Source of the DNA: Adhaeribacter arboris
GTDB taxonomy: Bacteria; Bacteroidota; Bacteroidia; Cytophagales; Hymenobacteraceae
Assembly: GCF_003023845.1 (NCBI RefSeq)
Contig: NZ_PYFT01000001.1
Coordinates: forward strand, 6,820,001-6,884,000
Direction: 5' to 3'
DNA: 64,000 bases
Shown here: positions 53,778-62,479 of the stretch, one piece after another
Position numbering within the stretch: the first letter of the stretch is position 1
Layout of the letters: the number at the start of each line of letters is the position of its first letter
Notes under the pieces: model-generated
What the model saw: only the letters and a program-made list of their open reading frames with translations
What the model was told of the DNA's origin: nothing
Database searches by the model: none
Translations under genes and position numbers: made by a program

Positions 53778-55431
53778 TTATTGATAAACACCTTCACCCG
53801 AAATAATTGTAGCTGCAAGCCGTTCATCGAGGTTGTAAATATCTTTTCGGAAGTTCAGCCGGCCATTTCGGTCTATAAAGGCAGTAAAATAGGCAATAAA
53901 TACCGGTACCTTATTTTTTATGGTTACATAATGTTCTTTACCAGAGTGCATAGCACTATCAATTTTGGCGGAATTCCATTTCTGGTTGTCTTTAAGCAGA
54001 AAGCCGGCGAGCTTTGCCGGTTCGGCAATCCGGATGCAACCATGACTAAAGGCTCTGGCTGATTCATTAAACAACGATTTTGCTGGGGTATCGTGCAGGT
54101 AAATATTATAGCTGTTTGGAAATAGAAATTTAACTAGCCCCAAGGAGTTTGACGGTCCCGGTTTTTGTCTGACTACCGGCAAACCTGCTCGGTAGCCGGT
54201 AATTTCCATGTTATGATTTTTAAGGTAATTAGCATTCTTTTTCATGCCCGGAATTACCTCCTTCCGCAAAATTCCCGGAGGTATGTTCCAATAAGGACTA
54301 AATACTACATATTTAATTTCGCCGTAGAACAGGGTAGTGGCGTGATCGGTTTGGCCAACTACCGCATTACAACTCCATAGTAAGCTGTCGGCCCGGTACA
54401 CATCGGTACACATGCAATTTATATTCAGGAATATTAACTGCTACATACTCTCTGTTTAGGGTTACCGGTAGCCAACGACTGCGTTCCATATTTACCAGAA
54501 TTTGTTTAATCCGGCTTTTTAAAGGAATATTCAGTTCAGCTATGGTTGCTTTGTTAGGTAAACCATTCTTTATCAAACCATTTCGTTCCTGGAAATTCTT
54601 TATAGCCGAAGATAAATCGCTGTTAAACACTTGGCTTAAGGTATCCCCTTGGTAATCTTCCAGCTTAAATAAGCGTTTCTTTATTTGAAGTATCGTTGAA
54701 GAAGTATCTCCCGGTTTAAGTGGTTTTATAGTAATTGCTATAGGCAACCAGGTTTCCCGGGCTTCTAAGGCCCGGTACTTTTTTAAATATGTTTTTAGTA
54801 ATTCATATTGGCGATAAACAGGCTCATTAGCAGACAATTCTTTAATTGGTGTGGTTAATAGACTATCCAAATATTGATCATAAGCAACTTTTTTTCTGGG
54901 TAAATACCATTTGTTAGATTTGCTTACTGCTGGTGTCATGCCTTCCCAGGCAAGTTTTGAAAATACAAAATATTCAGATGTGAGCATTAGCTCCAGCCGG
55001 ATATCGGGCTTTCCTAAAGAATCTGTATTATTACTTCCGTACAATAAAGAATCAAGTGCTTTTAGATAGGAAAGTTGCTTGTAAACCCCATCATTTTCTA
55101 GATTCATTAACCTGTTTCCTAGATTCCCGGCTTGTTCGATTAATACACCATTATCAAACCAAGCATACGAAAAATTTCTTTTATGATAAAAACTCCTGAT
55201 ATCCTGTTCATAGCCTTTAACATCAGGATAACTCTTAAAAAAATCAGTAAGCTGCGTACTATCAAAAACAAGATTTGATTTTTCGCTAAAATTTCCCGAT
55301 ATAGTCTGATCCCAGTCTTTCTTTAAAGAATTAGTCACCTCCGTTTTCTTAGATGGCTGGCTGCAACTTATTACTGAAAAACTAATGATAAAAATAATTA
55401 GGAAGGAATATCTTAGATAACATAAATGCAT
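53778..55431 (-). pseudogene. L,D-transpeptidase (YcbB-like lipoprotein) broken by a 10-bp duplication
   Basis: The first frame (55431-54367) begins with a lipoprotein signal (LIIFIISFSVISC), then a scaffold domain, a peptidoglycan-binding repeat (LKPGDTSSTILQIKKRLFKL) and the start of the YkuD domain (VNMERSRWLPVTLNREYVAV, then NIPEYKLHVY). It then runs out of frame and stops. The second frame (54413-53778) continues ADSLLWSCNAVVGQ and keeps the catalytic SHGCIRI. The two join perfectly if one copy of the 10-base direct repeat at 54394-54413 is removed. The enzyme normally makes 3-3 cross-links in peptidoglycan. As read, the catalytic half is not translated with the rest. Confidence 0.88.
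54394..54413. repeat. 10-bp tandem duplication causing a frameshift
   Basis: CGGTACACAT occurs twice in direct contact (54394-54403 and 54404-54413). It changes the frame of the L,D-transpeptidase gene by one base relative to the expected sequence. Confidence 0.95.
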
Positions 55432-55582
55432 AGGAATAAGGGAAAATGAGAATGAATACCATAGGCTGGCAACGGATTTTATGCATTTAGTAAATACTTG
55501 CTATTTTCTACTGTTTACCTGTTACCTGACAAAGATCGGCAACCGGCATCAGAATTACCATGATCTTAAACAGATGATTTTA

Positions 55583-55594
55583 TGATTCTTATCA
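55583..55594. promoter_or_regulatory. Candidate FNR/Crp-type binding site upstream of the L,D-transpeptidase
   Basis: TGATTCTTATCA has the TGAT-N4-ATCA core of FNR/Crp-family sites. It lies about 150 bases upstream of the gene starting at 55431 and beside the response-regulator/Crp gene. Assignment is by pattern only. Confidence 0.35.
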
Positions 55595-55695
55595 CAAATT
55601 TATTTAAGTAGGAATTAGGGGATATATAGACAAACTACCAAGTTTAATTAAATGGGTTTAATTTTTCTTGATTGGGAAAATGAACTTGGAGCTTC

Positions 55696-56763
55696 TTACT
55701 GTTTTATTCGTCGGAGTTTTTCTACTGATAAGATTTTAATGGTGCTGCCTTCTTTTAGAATCATTTTTTCGTCTTTAAAATCGGTAAGGGTACGACTAAT
55801 AGTTTCATTGGCCGTACCTACCATAGCCGCCAGATCATCGCGGGAAATTTTTATTTCACAAGTTTCAACTGCGGCGCCCTCAAACTTTTCTGCCAAGTTA
55901 ATTAAGGCATCTGCTACTCTTTTTCGAACGGAATCATAAGCCAGTTTTAATAGTTGTTCTTGCTTTTCCTGGACATTGCCGGATAATAACTGAATAAATT
56001 TCTTCGCAATACTGCGATCTTTAAACAAAAGGGTATTAAACTCATCTTTTGGAATAAGAAAAAGTTCTGTGGCTTCCATGGCTTCCGCATTTTCTGGATA
56101 AGGCGTGTTTAACAGAACAGACTCATAACCTAGAAAATCGCCGGTATTAAATATGCCGGAAATTATTTCCCGGCCATCCTGGTAAAGCATATACGACCGG
56201 ATTTTCCCACTTTTAACCAGATAAACATTCAGTGGTTGGTCGCCGCCCATGTAAATATTTTGCTTTTTTTTGTAGCTGCGAAGGCGGCTATTTCCGGAAA
56301 TATCGTTTAAGAGTTTGGCCGACCGGGCTTCATCCAGTAAGCCCGTAAAAGAAACCGTGTTATTAGCCTGATGGATGGCCCGCTCGCGCTTTTGTAGCCT
56401 GCTTTCGATAGCCGTTAGCAATTCCATATCATTAAAAGGCTTCGTGAGATAATCATCTGCCCCCATTTCCATGCCTTTGCGCATATCCGCCCGTTCTGCT
56501 TTAGCCGTTAAAAAGATAAAAGGAATATCGGTGGTGTTTTCATTCTTATGAAGCAGGTACAAAACACTATAGCCATCCATTTCCGGCATCATAATATCAC
56601 ACAAAATAATATCAGGCAGGTTCGCCTGCGCTAGTTCAATACCTTTTTTTCCATTTTCTGCGGTAAAAACCGTAAAGTCGGCCAGAGTTAGAATTTCAGC
56701 GGTACTTTCCCGGATATCCTGGTTGTCTTCTATGAGCAGGACTGTTTTTTTTAGTGCGTTCAT
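55696..56763 (-). CDS. Response regulator fused to a Crp/FNR-type transcription factor
   Basis: 355 residues. Receiver domain 1-125: LLIEDNQDIRESTAEILTLA, phospho-Asp in DIILCDIMMPEMDGYSVL, Lys in DYLTKPFNDMELL. Residues about 160-270 are a cyclic-nucleotide-binding-type barrel (SYKKKQNIYMGGDQPLNVYL). Residues about 275-350 are a Crp-type winged helix (ISRDDLAAMVGTANETISRT), the recognition helix. It overlaps the kinase gene by 4 bases, so both are made together. It probably controls targets with GTGA-N6-TCAC sites; a perfect one is at 58941-58960. Confidence 0.92.
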   Translation of the reverse strand: MNALKKTVLLIEDNQDIRESTAEILTLADFTVFTAENGKKGIELAQANLPDIILCDIMMPEMDGYSVLYLLHKNENTTDIPFIFLTAKAERADMRKGMEMGADDYLTKPFNDMELLTAIESRLQKRERAIHQANNTVSFTGLLDEARSAKLLNDISGNSRLRSYKKKQNIYMGGDQPLNVYLVKSGKIRSYMLYQDGREIISGIFNTGDFLGYESVLLNTPYPENAEAMEATELFLIPKDEFNTLLFKDRSIAKKFIQLLSGNVQEKQEQLLKLAYDSVRKRVADALINLAEKFEGAAVETCEIKISRDDLAAMVGTANETISRTLTDFKDEKMILKEGSTIKILSVEKLRRIKQ

Positions 56764-57947
56764 CTGTTCTTAAATATTAACGAAACAGAAGTTCCTTCGT
56801 GTTGGGCACTGTGGTAAATAACTTTTCCCCCCATTAATTCCACGTAGCGCTTTACAATATTTAAACCCAGGCCGGTTCCGGGAATATTGCCCGTATTATG
56901 CGCCCGGAAAAAAGGCTGAAATAAGTGTTTCTGTTCCTCTTCCGGGATACCAATGCCATTATCTTTTACCGTAATGCAAACTTCGGCCTCGTCTACTTCA
57001 GAATTAAATTCAATAAACGTGTTTTCGCCGGAGTATTTAATGGCATTAGATACGAGGTTAATGGCGGCATTTTTTAATAAGGCTGGATCTAGGTAAACAT
57101 GACTAATGGCCCCGGTATGTTGGTAGACAATATTTTGATTTTGTTTGGCAATTAATTGCATTTCTTCGATGAGTTCTTCCGAAAATTTTACCAAATCAAA
57201 GGATTGTAAGAGTGCTTTTGTTTTACCGGCTTCTAATTTTTCCAATGACAAAAAATCGTTCAGAATCCCGGTTAAGTGTGCAACGGAGTTTTTAATTTTT
57301 GCCGTGTGTTTCAGAATGTTTTCCGGCTCTAATTTTTCCAAGTATTTGTCGATTAATAAAGCGGAAAGTTGAATAGAACTTAAGGGGGTCCGGAATTCGT
57401 GCGAAGCCATTGAAACAAACCGGGTTTTGAGCAGGTTTAATTCTTTTTGCTTTTCCATGGAGCGATCCGCTTCATCCCGTGCTTTCTCCAAATCATTAAT
57501 CAAATGCTCTAAATTCTGGGTGCGTTCTTTAATCTTTGCTTCCAGTTCGCTGGTATATTTTTTTAAATTTTCTTCTGCTTCTTTTTCCTTAGAAAGGTCG
57601 TGAATAAAACCAGTGTATATTTTGCGGTTTTCGTATTCCACTTCACTCACAGCCAACCGAAACGGGAAAGTAGTGCCATCTTTTTTTAAACCTAACACTT
57701 CCCGGCCAGTCCCAATTATTCGTTTTTTTCCGGTATCCTGGTGCCGATGCAGGTAACCATTATGTGCTCCTTTATCCGGTTTGGGTATCAGCACACTTAT
57801 GTTTTCACCACTCACTTCCTCTTCTTCATAGCCAAAGAGCCTCAGGGCCGCGGGGTTCATTGTTTCAATTAAGCCCTGCGAATCAATGGTAATAATGCCG
57901 TCGATGGCGGTATTAAAAATAGCGTGCAGTAATTTTAAATTATCCAT
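56760..57947 (-). CDS. PAS-domain sensor histidine kinase
   Basis: 395 residues. PAS domain 1-115 (LLHAIFNTAIDGIITIDSQG, MNPAALRLFGYEEEEVSGEN), then a coiled coil (about 130-180). The HisKA phospho-His is in SMASHEFRTPLSSIQL. The ATPase domain has N-box NLVSNAIKYS, DNGIGIPEEEQ and GTGLGLNIVKRYVELMGG. No membrane span, so it senses a cytoplasmic signal, as in FixL-like proteins. I see no obvious haem-ligand evidence. The partner regulator follows with a 4-base overlap. Confidence 0.93.
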   Translation of the reverse strand: MDNLKLLHAIFNTAIDGIITIDSQGLIETMNPAALRLFGYEEEEVSGENISVLIPKPDKGAHNGYLHRHQDTGKKRIIGTGREVLGLKKDGTTFPFRLAVSEVEYENRKIYTGFIHDLSKEKEAEENLKKYTSELEAKIKERTQNLEHLINDLEKARDEADRSMEKQKELNLLKTRFVSMASHEFRTPLSSIQLSALLIDKYLEKLEPENILKHTAKIKNSVAHLTGILNDFLSLEKLEAGKTKALLQSFDLVKFSEELIEEMQLIAKQNQNIVYQHTGAISHVYLDPALLKNAAINLVSNAIKYSGENTFIEFNSEVDEAEVCITVKDNGIGIPEEEQKHLFQPFFRAHNTGNIPGTGLGLNIVKRYVELMGGKVIYHSAQHEGTSVSLIFKNR

Positions 57948-58127
57948 TTAGAGCAGTTAACACAAGTAGTGACTTATTTTACGTTGCTTTAAAAAAATCG
58001 TGTATGAGTTGCAAGCAGAACAAAGAATAAGGCTTAGCCGGTAAGGGTGAGAACACACGCTTGACGTTAGTTCAGGTCTTAAAGGCACTGTTTCTGTTTG
58101 GAGGATATCTTCCCGTAGAGCCTATTA

Positions 58128-58141
58128 GTATTGAGAATCAC
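58128..58141. promoter_or_regulatory. Weak Crp-type half-conserved site upstream of the YceI-like gene
   Basis: GTATTGAGAATCAC keeps the right half ATCAC and part of the left half of the palindrome at 58941-58960. It is about 86 bases before the YceI-like start at 58228. Low confidence; 57948-58227 otherwise holds only the divergent promoters. Confidence 0.2.
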
Positions 58142-58227
58142 TTTTTTACAGCCTCTATATCATTCTTTACCCCTTAAGTGCACGCTACCTTTGACTTATT
58201 AATAATCTAAAATTTAAGCCAAAGGAA

Positions 58228-58850
58228 ATGAACGTTTCATACATCCATACCGCCCAAAACAAGAGATTTTTAAAAGGCCTACTCGTCTTGATTATCATAT
58301 TAGGCCTAATGTCTATTACCCTTTTATCGGTACAAGGGCAAACACCTTACAAACTGGTAACTGGCTCTCTAGTACAAGTCACCGGTACCTCCAACCTGCA
58401 CGATTGGGACATACTGGCCAGCACCTTTACCTGCGAAGGAAATTTCACAATAAAGGTGCAAGAAATAAATTCGCTCTATTTCTCGCTGCCAGTAACGCAC
58501 CTTAAAAGTAAGGATAGATTGATGGATACTAGGTCTTATAAAGTATTAAAAGCGAATGAATACAATAAAATTACTTTTAAACTAATTAATGCTACCATTT
58601 ATCCATTCAAAAAAAGTAATAAAACATCTTAACCATAAGAGGGGTTTCTAATCAAGTAAATCTCCGGACGAGCTATGTTTTAAACCAGGATGAAAGCATT
58701 TCCTGCGAAGGATCGCAAAAGATCAAAATGAGTGATTATAAAATAAAGGCGCCAACTTATATGATGGGTGCTCTTAAAACGGGCGACGATGTCACCATCA
58801 ACATCCTCTTAAAACTCCAAAAAACAGATAATTTATCCGCAAGTAATTAA
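58228..58850 (+). pseudogene. YceI-like secreted protein, frameshifted
   Basis: First frame (58228-58632): an N-terminal hydrophobic segment (FLKGLLVLIIILGLMSITLL), then a YceI-like lipocalin beginning (LVQVTGTSNLHDWDILAS). It stops at 58630-58632. Another frame resumes at about 58628 with ILTIRGVSNQVNL, then SYVLNQDESISCEGSQKIKM and SDYKIKAPTYMMGALKTGDD, ending at TAA 58848-58850. The two parts together have the order and length of YceI proteins, which bind isoprenoid-type ligands in the periplasm. A one-base change near 58600-58628 explains the break. Confidence 0.75.
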
Positions 58851-58940
58851 TATCACTAAAAAAGGGTTTTATGAAAAAAGATATATATACCTTATTTAAA
58901 GCCTTAGTGTCATTTTTTAGGCCAGAGTTAAAGATTATTT

Positions 58941-58960
58941 AAAGTGATGAACATCACTTT
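58941..58960. promoter_or_regulatory. Perfect Crp-type palindrome upstream of the D-lactate-dehydrogenase-like gene
   Basis: AAAGTGATGAACATCACTTT: 9-base arms with a 2-base centre, containing GTGA-N6-TCAC as in Crp-family sites. It ends 74 bases before the ATG at 59035, a usual position for an activator. The response-regulator/Crp protein encoded at 55696-56763 is an obvious candidate to bind it, by inference. Confidence 0.65.
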
Positions 58961-59034
58961 TTCGCTTGATCTGGCGCACAGCATAAGCGGGTGTTAGAAG
59001 GTAAATTTGTACAGAATCTAATATACCCCGACCT

Positions 59035-60009
59035 ATGAAAGTTGTAGCTTACAGTATAAAGCCTTTTGAAAAAGAAGTTTTGGTGAAAGCTAACAAAAAG
59101 AAGCATGATATAACGCTTATTTCTAACGCTCTAAGCCTAGAAACCGCCGATTATGCCGAAGGTAAAGATGCCGTGGTAGTATTTACCAATGATGATGTTT
59201 CGGCACTTGTAATAAATAGACTAGCTGATTTGGGAATTAAATACATCGCTACCCGCTCGGTTGGTACCGATCATATTGATATAGAAGCCGCCTATAAAAC
59301 AGGTATTAGCCTCGCCAATGTACCTACTTATTCTCCCCAAGCTATTGCCGAACATGCCATTGCTCTGGCCTTATCGCTTAACCGCCATCTTATTCAGGCC
59401 GATGAACATAGCCATAATTTTGACTTTAAATTAGATGGACTAACTGGATTTAATTTTTATGGTAAAACGGTAGGCTTAATTGGATTAGGCAATATAGGTC
59501 AAGCCATTGCCGCCATATTTAATGGTTTTGGGTGCCGGGTAATTGGCTATGATGTGGCCAATCTGGTTAATTTGGCGGAAATTGAGTTACTATCATTCGA
59601 CGAAGTACTTCGCCAGGCAGATATTCTTTCGCTGCACGTTCCATTAACCCCCGCCACTAAATATATGATTAATGCCGCCAGCATGGCTATCATGAAGAAA
59701 GGTGTCATGTTGATTAACACTTCCAGAGGAGGTTTATTAAAAACAATTGATATAATAGAAGCTTTAGAACAAGGAAAAATTGGATACTTGGGAATTGATG
59801 TTTATGAGCATGAAAAAAACTTGTTTTTTGAAGATCACCAAAATGACCGGAACAAAGATTTATTACTTCAAAGATTAATGACTTATCCGAATGTACTGGT
59901 TACGCCGCATCAGTCATTTCTTACCCATGAAGCTTTACAGCAAATTGCCGATCGAACTATCAAAAACCTGGATTTATGGCAAAAGGATAAAGTAGTTGCA
60001 TCTACTTAG
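59035..60009 (+). CDS. D-lactate dehydrogenase-like 2-hydroxyacid dehydrogenase
   Basis: 324 residues. N-terminal VVAYSIKPFEKEVLVKANKK and KYIATRSVGTDHIDIEAAYK, Rossmann motif VGLIGLGNIGQAIAAIFNGF, catalytic Arg in INTSRGGLLKT, Glu in GIDVYEHEKN and His in VLVTPHQSFLT. The FFEDHQNDRNKDLLLQRL region before the His is characteristic of fermentative LdhA-type enzymes that reduce pyruvate to D-lactate with NADH. The palindrome at 58941-58960 suggests redox- or oxygen-linked control. Separate from the downstream porin-like gene. Confidence 0.9.
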   Translation: MKVVAYSIKPFEKEVLVKANKKKHDITLISNALSLETADYAEGKDAVVVFTNDDVSALVINRLADLGIKYIATRSVGTDHIDIEAAYKTGISLANVPTYSPQAIAEHAIALALSLNRHLIQADEHSHNFDFKLDGLTGFNFYGKTVGLIGLGNIGQAIAAIFNGFGCRVIGYDVANLVNLAEIELLSFDEVLRQADILSLHVPLTPATKYMINAASMAIMKKGVMLINTSRGGLLKTIDIIEALEQGKIGYLGIDVYEHEKNLFFEDHQNDRNKDLLLQRLMTYPNVLVTPHQSFLTHEALQQIADRTIKNLDLWQKDKVVAST

Positions 60010-60087
60010 ATATGCTTTCAAAAAGCTAGAGCTAAAAATAATGAATTTTTAACATATAGTAATAATAGTGAATCATTTAAGATAAAC

Positions 60088-60153
60088 CAGTGCAAATAGT
60101 GAAATAGAATTAAAATAAATCAGTGCAAATAGTAAAATAGAATTTAATAATAT
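60088..60153. repeat. Two tandem 33-bp repeats upstream of a barrel gene
   Basis: CAGTGCAAATAGTGAAATAG at 60088 is repeated from 60121 with one change, at a 33-base period. The second unit ends about 19 bases before the ATG at 60172, so the repeats lie in its promoter/leader. Confidence 0.75.
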
Positions 60154-60171
60154 TTATAAACCTTAGAAATC

Positions 60172-60849
60172 ATGTTACACAATAATTGTTTTAAAAAATT
60201 AGCAGGAGTAAGCTTCGCCTTTTTAATGCTAATGGGTATCAATCAAGTGAAAGCACAAAATAGCAATCCGGGACCTAAATTCGGGGTAAAAGCAGGACTA
60301 AACTTTTCCCAACTCTACGTAGATCAGGCAAATGCCGAAGACGAAAATATGAAAGTGGGCTATCACTTCGGGGTGTTCGGGAAAGTTCCGATTACGGATT
60401 TTCTGGCCATTCAGCCAGAAGTACTCTATACCAATGTAGGTTCTAAAATAACTTACGGCGGTTCTGATTTGTCGAACCTTCTGGGTATTGAGCCAGGAGA
60501 GGTACGTTTTAATTTAAATTACGTGCAAGTACCGGTTGCTCTGGCGGTTAATATTGGTCCGCTTAATGTTCACGCCGGTCCATATTTTTCTTACCTGGTA
60601 TCTGCCAACGTGAAAGATTTAAAATCATCGGACTTGAACTCTTCGGATATTACGGACTTAAAAACCGACAACTTTAATCGGTTTGATTATGGTGTGATGG
60701 GGGGTGTAGGCTTTGATGTGAAAGGAGTAACCGTAGGAGCCCGCTATAACTATGGCCTGCGGGAAGTAGGAAACAGTGGTCTGGCAGGTGAATTAACCGA
60801 TAATTCTAAGAACTCCGTTGCGCAAATTTACCTTGGATTTGGTTTGTAG
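60172..60849 (+). CDS. PorT-family outer-membrane beta-barrel protein
   Basis: 225 residues. Signal peptide LAGVSFAFLMLMGINQVKAQ. Then KFGVKAGLNFSQLYVDQA, VGYHFGVFGKVPITDFLAIQ, PEVLYTNVGSKITYG and LNYVQVPVALAVNIGPLNVH, the alternating strands of an eight-stranded barrel of the outer-membrane PorT/OMP_b-brl_2 type. It ends with SVAQIYLGFGL, a C-terminal aromatic/hydrophobic strand. Function is structural or unknown. Confidence 0.9.
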   Translation: MLHNNCFKKLAGVSFAFLMLMGINQVKAQNSNPGPKFGVKAGLNFSQLYVDQANAEDENMKVGYHFGVFGKVPITDFLAIQPEVLYTNVGSKITYGGSDLSNLLGIEPGEVRFNLNYVQVPVALAVNIGPLNVHAGPYFSYLVSANVKDLKSSDLNSSDITDLKTDNFNRFDYGVMGGVGFDVKGVTVGARYNYGLREVGNSGLAGELTDNSKNSVAQIYLGFGL

Positions 60850-60923
60850 GGTTTATTTTTCAATTGCTGCTTATTTATCCTTTTTTAAGGAAGTTCCAGA
60901 AAATTCCTCCTTCAAATTTAAAT

Positions 60924-61196
60924 ATGATGGCTAGCCTTAACCGGATAATCGTGCTGAAAACACTCATTAAACACGAAACGCTCCTTTTCAGCGATATCGC
61001 GAAAGAAGAAAATCTAGGCATGATACCCAACGAAATCCACCTGCAATTCTTGTTGGATGAGTTAGTGGAAAGTGATCATATCCATATACTAAGTGGGGTT
61101 ACTCCTTGTACGTATACCATCACAGTGAAAGGCATTAACGAAGGCAAAAGACTAGCCCGGGAAGGTGAAAATTTAGATCCCAGCAGAGCAAAGTAG
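60924..61196 (+). CDS. Small helix-turn-helix-like hypothetical protein
   Basis: About 90 residues from ATG 60924 (the next Met codon is also possible); the frame is open back to a TTG at 60864. The product is helical (LNRIIVLKTLIKHETLLFSD, EIHLQFLLDELVESDHIHIL) and ends with a wing-like strand pair (TPCTYTITVKGINEGKRLAR). This resembles a winged-helix domain, but I do not recognise a family. It follows the barrel gene by 75 bases and ends just before a terminator. Confidence 0.65.
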   Translation: MMASLNRIIVLKTLIKHETLLFSDIAKEENLGMIPNEIHLQFLLDELVESDHIHILSGVTPCTYTITVKGINEGKRLAREGENLDPSRAK

Positions 61197-61219
61197 CTGA
61201 ACCACCAAATAATGGACCT

Positions 61220-61254
61220 AAAAGCCTTGCTACCTTTCAGGGAGTAAGGCTTTT
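61220..61254 (+). terminator. Rho-independent terminator
   Basis: AAAAGCCTT (61220-61228) pairs with AAGGCTTTT (61246-61254) and the stem extends inward; eight T follow. It separates the winged-helix-like gene from the envelope operon starting at 61293. Confidence 0.85.
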
Positions 61255-61292
61255 TTTTGCTTTTAAAAATTCAATACCATACCTGCAAGATT

Positions 61293-62477
61293 ATGAAAAC
61301 TAAATTCTACATATCGCTTTTTCTCTTAATAGTGAGCTTGCCGGTTGTGGCCCAGTATAAAACAGTGGTCTTTAATTATGAGCGCGCTTATTTTGATGAT
61401 GGCCAGCCCCTGCCCGCCGAAAATAAATTCATTATTTCGGGAGAAGCCAGTGCCAACGTGGAAATAGTAGAAGTAAAGATCTACCATTCTCCCAACATTA
61501 AAAAATCTCCATTTTACCAGAACACCTGGGAGAAAAGGGCTACGAGCCCTCCCGCTACTTTCACCCTGCCGGTAAACCAGCCTTTGCGCGGAAACCAGGA
61601 ATATACTTTAGTACTGAACTATTATTCTAAAGCTTCGGAGGAGCAGCAGCAACAATTAATAGCCCAGATCAATTCTGCTTTAGGAGCCTACATCGACCAG
61701 TCGTATCAGATGGAGCGATCCAGCATAACCATGCTGCAACATCCTAAGACCATGCGCAGCGACCTGAACGCTATTGTTCAACAGGGGCTTTCGTTACATC
61801 GTAATCAAATTAACTACTCTTTTGAAGGGTTTTCTGACTTGGTGTATCAAAAGTTAAAACAGTTGGGAGAACTAAATCTACGAAAAGCCAGCTTTAATAT
61901 TTTTGCAAAAAAAGATGAAAATACTCGAACCGTAAAGTTACGGTATGCGCAGGATCAGATAGCAGCCTTGAAATTAATGATAAACCAGGAAGTAGCGCAA
62001 TATGCCGGAGTACAGCTATATGCGCTTACGGATAGTAAAAAAATTACCGACTATGTAACCGAGAAAACTAAAAATGCCTTAGCCCTTAATGTTGGTTATG
62101 GCGGTGCTTATTATTCGGGTACCTTCGATAATTTATCTTACGATGCGGCGCCGTACGCAGGTATCTCTCTTCCATTTGGTAAGGCACCCTTCGTATCTCC
62201 TTTCTGGGCAAAAACCAGTATTTCTACAGGGGTATTTTTGCAAAATTTAAAGTTTGGCCCCGGTAATGTGGCTACCGGACCTTTAGTGCATCGTCCGGTT
62301 TACGTTGCTCTGGGTTACCGGGTACTGCCATTTATCCGCCTGAACGCGGGGGCAACGGTTTTACAAAACAAACTTACGAGTAGTACCAGCACCGATTTAA
62401 ACCTGGATAAGGTATACATCCGGCCCTTTGTAGGTTTAAGCATGGAAATCAATTTGTGGCTGAACTTAAACCGCTAA
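61293..62477 (+). CDS. Secreted/envelope protein of unknown function
   Basis: 394 residues from ATG 61293 (KTKFYISLFLLIVSLPVVAQ is a clear signal peptide ending at AQ); the frame is open to 61257 but that start would bury the signal. Residues about 25-110 form an immunoglobulin-like beta domain (KFIISGEASANVEIVEVKIY). A helical middle follows (SEEQQQQLIAQINSALGAYI). The C-terminal 130 residues are strand-rich (ALNVGYGGAYYSGTFDNLSY, YVALGYRVLPFIRLNAGATV) and look like a barrel. No family recognised. Only 2 bases separate it from the OmpA-like gene. Confidence 0.75.
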   Translation: MKTKFYISLFLLIVSLPVVAQYKTVVFNYERAYFDDGQPLPAENKFIISGEASANVEIVEVKIYHSPNIKKSPFYQNTWEKRATSPPATFTLPVNQPLRGNQEYTLVLNYYSKASEEQQQQLIAQINSALGAYIDQSYQMERSSITMLQHPKTMRSDLNAIVQQGLSLHRNQINYSFEGFSDLVYQKLKQLGELNLRKASFNIFAKKDENTRTVKLRYAQDQIAALKLMINQEVAQYAGVQLYALTDSKKITDYVTEKTKNALALNVGYGGAYYSGTFDNLSYDAAPYAGISLPFGKAPFVSPFWAKTSISTGVFLQNLKFGPGNVATGPLVHRPVYVALGYRVLPFIRLNAGATVLQNKLTSSTSTDLNLDKVYIRPFVGLSMEINLWLNLNR

Positions 62478-62479
62478 TC

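Noticed and set aside
60088-60153. Possible CRISPR-like repeats
   Set aside because: Only two directly adjoining units without spacers; a simple tandem repeat. No cas genes in the window.
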